DNA of 26,022 nucleotides from Akkermansiaceae bacterium UBA2367 (lineage in GTDB: Bacteria; Verrucomicrobiota; Verrucomicrobiia; Verrucomicrobiales; DEV007), in the NCBI GenBank assembly GCA_002344525.1, contig DDTJ01000022.1, forward strand, positions 38,841-64,862. Reading direction: 5' to 3'. Numbering within the stretch: the stretch's first letter is position 1; each line of letters opens with the position of its first letter. Shown here in pieces: positions 23,201 through 26,022 of this stretch. Made by a program: the position numbers and the translations under genes. A model generated the notes under the pieces. That model was not told the DNA's origin and did no database searches. It worked only from the letters and a program-made list of their open reading frames with translations.

Positions 23201-23317
23201 TTCCACCACAGATGGACACAGATAAATACAGATTTCCTTCCAAGACGCCGGGGACTTTCAGCGGTCGCTCCCGCCTCCCGTCATCTGCGTCCATCCGTGT
23301 CCATCAGTGGTGGAAAC
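23201..23317. repeat. Palindromic repeat overlapping the start of the second DUF1549 gene
   Basis: The left arm 23201-23236 (units ACCACAGATGG, ACACAGATAA, ATACAGATTT) and the right arm 23282-23317 (CATCTGCGTC, CATCCGTGTC, CATCAGTGGT) are imperfect reverse complements with a 45-bp loop. The left arm contains the only good ATG for the next gene, and the right arm runs up to its signal-peptide core. Confidence 0.88.
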
Positions 23318-25482
23318 CTCTGGCGTGCCTCCTCGCTTTCAGCGTTTCGCTTCACGCCGCCGAGCCGGCCACCGTCTCCTTCGAAAACGACGTGCTCCCC
23401 ATCCTGACCCGCGCCGGCTGCATGAACGGAAGCTGCCACGCGAAATCCGACGGGCAGAACGGTTTCGCGCTTTCCATCTTCTCCTTCGATCCCGATGCGG
23501 ACCACCGCGAGATCGTCTATGACGCGCGGGGCCGCCGCGTCTTCCCCGCCTCGCCCGCGCATTCCCTGCTGCTTCTGAAGGCGACCAACGAAGTGCCACA
23601 CGAAGGCGACAAGCGTTTCGAGAAGGATTCCGACTTCTACAAGGTCATCCATCAGTGGATCGCCGAAGGCGCGCCGCGCCGCTTGCCCGACGAAGTCAAC
23701 CCCACGGGCCTCGCGGTCGAGCCCGCCGAGGCCAAGTTCAAGAAAGGCGAGACCAAGCCGCTCAAAGTCACAGTCTCCTACTCCGACGGGACCTCGCGCG
23801 ACGTGACCCATCTCTGCGAATACACCTCGAACGACCAAGCCTTCGCCAAGGTCGATCACGACGGGCGAGTCACCGCCGGGAGCGTGCCGGGGGAGAACAG
23901 CGTCATCGTCCGTTACGTCGAGCAGATCGCGGCGGTCCGGGTCGTCATCCCGCCCGACACCCTCCTGCCGAAGGAGCGCTACACCGCCCTGCCGAGGAAC
24001 AACCCCATCGACGACCTCGCCTACGCCCGCTTCGAGGAGCTGGGCCTCTTCCCCTCCGAACCCTGCCGCGACGACGAATTCCTCCGCCGCGCCACCCTCG
24101 ACATCCTCGGACGCCTCCCCACCTTGGAGGAGGCCCGCGCCTTCCTCGCCGACGCTTCCCCTGACAAACGCGCTAAACTGGCGGAGCGGCTCCTCGGGCC
24201 GGGGAACCGCTTCGGCTACGCGGACTTCTGGGCGGTCAAGTGGGGCGACCTGCTGCGGCCCAACACCCAGCGCGTCGGGGTGAAGCCGGTCTATCTCTTC
24301 GACCAGTGGCTGCGCGAGAAATTCCGCGAGAACACGCCGTGGAACGCCTTCGTCACCGAGTTGCTCACCGCGACGGGGAGCACGCACGAATACGGACCCG
24401 TCGCCGTGATCCGCGACAAGCGCGAGCCCGACGAAATGGCCGAGTTCGTCGCGCAGCTCTTCCTCGGGGTGCGCTTGAATTGCGCCAAATGCCACCACCA
24501 TCCCTCCGAGAAGTGGAGCCAGGACGACTACTACTCCATGGCCGCCTTTTTCGGCTCGATGAAGCGGAAGGGCCAGGCCATCTCCGCTCCGATCTCGGGC
24601 GAGCCGGAGTTCTGGTGGTTCGAGCCCGGCGGCAAGGTGACCCATCCGGTGAGCGAGGCGGTGATGACGCCGAAGCCGCCCGGAGTCGAGGAGTTTGCCG
24701 CGCTCGATCCCGTGGCCGACCCGCGCCGCGTCTTCGCCGGATGGCTTACCGGACCGGATAACCCCCATTTCGCCAAGGCCATGGTCAACCGCCTCTGGGC
24801 CGAGATGTTCGGCAAGGGCCTCGTCGATCCTGTGGACGATTTCCGCGAGTCGAACCCGCCCGCCAATGCCCCGCTCCTCGACTGGCTCGCGAAGGGCTTC
24901 GCCGAACACGGCTTCGACCAGAAGCACACCCTGCGCCTCATCCTCGGAAGCCGCCTCTACCAGCAGAGCTCCGAGCCGAACGAGCACAACGCGGGCGACT
25001 TGCGGAATTTCTCGCGCAGCTATCGGCGTCGGCTTCCCGGCGAGGTGCTGCTCGACTCGATTTCCGAAATCACTGGCCAACCGGAGAAGCTGGCCGGCCT
25101 CCCCGCCGATGGGAAGGCGATGCGGCAATGGAACCATCTGCTGCCCAGCGATTTCCTCGACGCCTTCGGCCGTCCCGATTCGAGCGCGGCCCCGCCCTGC
25201 GAGCGTGAGACTGGCGGCAGCGTGGTGCAGGCCCTGCACCTGATGAACTCCGACGGCTTGCAGAAGAAGCTCGCCGCGAAGAGTCCTTGGCTCGACGGGC
25301 TCCCCGCCAAGCCCGTTCCCGAGGCAGTCGAGGAGATCTACCTGCGGCTCTTCTCAAGGAAACCGGAAGCGGGCGAGCAACAGGTCGCTCTCTCGCATCT
25401 CGGGGAGAAGCCGGAGCGCGCGAGCTACGAGGATCTGGTCTGGTCGCTGCTGAACTCGGCGGAGTTCGTGTTGAACCATTGA
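23212..25482 (+). CDS. Second DUF1549/DUF1553 exported cytochrome-like protein
   Basis: A 756-residue DUF1549/DUF1553 protein related in layout to the one at 16038-18305. A hydrophobic export segment (PLACLLAFSVSLHAAEP, about 36-52) is preceded by some 35 residues encoded by the palindromic repeat. Cytochrome-like motif GCMNGSCHAK (C70, C75, H76; CX4CH) is followed by a Big_2-like region, DUF1549 with LNCAKCHHHPSEKW and a C-terminal DUF1553 with VNRLWAEMFGKGLVDPVDDF. It ends near WSLLNSAEFVLNH. The start is uncertain: the ATG at 23212 lies 25 bp after the WD40 stop and inside the repeat. Function is unknown. The DUF1501 gene that usually follows is absent here; an IS begins instead. Confidence 0.88.
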   Translation: MDTDKYRFPSKTPGTFSGRSRLPSSASIRVHQWWKPLACLLAFSVSLHAAEPATVSFENDVLPILTRAGCMNGSCHAKSDGQNGFALSIFSFDPDADHREIVYDARGRRVFPASPAHSLLLLKATNEVPHEGDKRFEKDSDFYKVIHQWIAEGAPRRLPDEVNPTGLAVEPAEAKFKKGETKPLKVTVSYSDGTSRDVTHLCEYTSNDQAFAKVDHDGRVTAGSVPGENSVIVRYVEQIAAVRVVIPPDTLLPKERYTALPRNNPIDDLAYARFEELGLFPSEPCRDDEFLRRATLDILGRLPTLEEARAFLADASPDKRAKLAERLLGPGNRFGYADFWAVKWGDLLRPNTQRVGVKPVYLFDQWLREKFRENTPWNAFVTELLTATGSTHEYGPVAVIRDKREPDEMAEFVAQLFLGVRLNCAKCHHHPSEKWSQDDYYSMAAFFGSMKRKGQAISAPISGEPEFWWFEPGGKVTHPVSEAVMTPKPPGVEEFAALDPVADPRRVFAGWLTGPDNPHFAKAMVNRLWAEMFGKGLVDPVDDFRESNPPANAPLLDWLAKGFAEHGFDQKHTLRLILGSRLYQQSSEPNEHNAGDLRNFSRSYRRRLPGEVLLDSISEITGQPEKLAGLPADGKAMRQWNHLLPSDFLDAFGRPDSSAAPPCERETGGSVVQALHLMNSDGLQKKLAAKSPWLDGLPAKPVPEAVEEIYLRLFSRKPEAGEQQVALSHLGEKPERASYEDLVWSLLNSAEFVLNH

Positions 25483-25611
25483 CCGGGTTGAAAGCGCCCT
25501 TCAAGGCAATGATCGAGACAGAGTTGTCGAGGCCACTAGTGGGCACGTCTGGAAACCTCCCCCGAAGAGCAAACTTCTGTCACATCTTCGGTTCCCTGGC
25601 GAAGGTGTGCG

Positions 25612-26022
25612 ATGAAGCGCTACCGCAAGGCCTGAAACGGAGGCGGCCTGTTCAGTGCCATCGAGCATGAGCGGGCCATCGGCCAAAAGGCCACTGGCAT
25701 CCTCAAGCTTCGCGACCTCATCCCTTGGGAGGGCTTCCGCCCGCTGCTCGGAGAGCTCGCCGGCTACGACGAGCGGGACTGGAGCAAGGGAGGCAAGCCG
25801 CCGTTCGACCCCGTGCTGATATTCAAGGTGCTGGTGCTGCAAAAGTTCCACGGACTCAGCGACGACGCCACCGGGGAGCAGATCCTCGACCGCACCAGCT
25901 TCAAGAGCTTCCTGGGGCTTCGCATCGGCGACGACATCCCGGAGGCCAAGACCATCTGGGGCCTCAAGCAGCGCATCGAGGCGGAGGGGCGCGAGGGCGG
26001 GCGCCGCCTCTTCGAGGCCTCC
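25612..26022 (+). pseudogene. IS5-type transposase with internal stop, cut by the window end
   Basis: The reading frame from ATG 25612 encodes MKRYRKA, then a TGA (25633), then NGGGLFSAIEHERAIGQ, LKLRDLIPWEGFRPLL, KGGKPPFDPVLIFKVLVLQ, GLSDDATGEQILDRTSFKSF and so on to the window edge. This is the N-terminal part of an IS5-family transposase (DUF772-like region). The TGA at codon 8 could have been CGA; as it stands translation would need read-through or another start. The rest of the gene, with the DDE catalytic residues, is not in the window. The left end of the element is somewhere at 25490-25610, but I could not locate terminal repeats with certainty. Confidence 0.85.

Overview
The window is GC-rich chromosomal DNA that most resembles a Verrucomicrobiota (PVC-group) bacterium. 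The evidence is two DUF1549/DUF1553 proteins, a DUF1501 protein, a fused cytochrome c/WD40 protein, several Tat-exported sugar-isomerase-like proteins, few Shine-Dalgarno sites, and many palindromic dispersed repeats between genes. No phage structural genes, rRNA, tRNA or CRISPR array were seen.

Region by region. Positions 48-4665 (all minus) hold housekeeping genes: a MidA-type methyltransferase, an RhlE-like DEAD-box helicase, dihydropteroate synthase (folP) and biotin synthase (bioB). Positions 4735-6339 (minus) encode two exported proteins, a putative caspase-fold (clan CD-like) protein and a lipoprotein PGRP-type amidase. Positions 6609-8056 hold a glyoxalase I-like protein and an unknown exported protein. 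Positions 8127-8636 hold an intact addiction-module antitoxin with a frameshifted RelE-type toxin remnant.

The centrepiece, about 8683-12245, is a diversity-generating retroelement (DGR). It has a DGR-type reverse transcriptase (minus; IGNLTSQ and YTDD motifs), an Avd accessory protein on the opposite strand, a 136-bp template repeat (TR, 10518-10653) and a matching variable repeat (VR, 10812-10947). The VR forms the 3' end of a secreted target gene with a degenerate caspase-like domain and an FGE-sulfatase (C-type-lectin-fold) domain. TR and VR differ at 13 positions. All 13 are adenines in the TR read in target sense, and none of the 109 non-adenine positions differs. They change eight residues of the lectin-fold surface and one codon silently.

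To the right are an L,D-transpeptidase-like protein (plus), a Tat-exported hydroxypyruvate-isomerase-like protein, a DUF1501/DUF1549 pair, and a GNAT-SufE-TatD cluster (minus). These are followed by a plus-strand set: a second Tat-exported isomerase-like protein, a cytochrome c-WD40 protein and a second DUF1549/DUF1553 protein. The window ends in an IS5-type transposase with a nonsense codon, cut by the window edge.

Scattered throughout are long imperfect palindromes. Their arms are built from 9-10-nt repeated units that look like diverged forms of one design. Some overlap or have become part of coding sequence.
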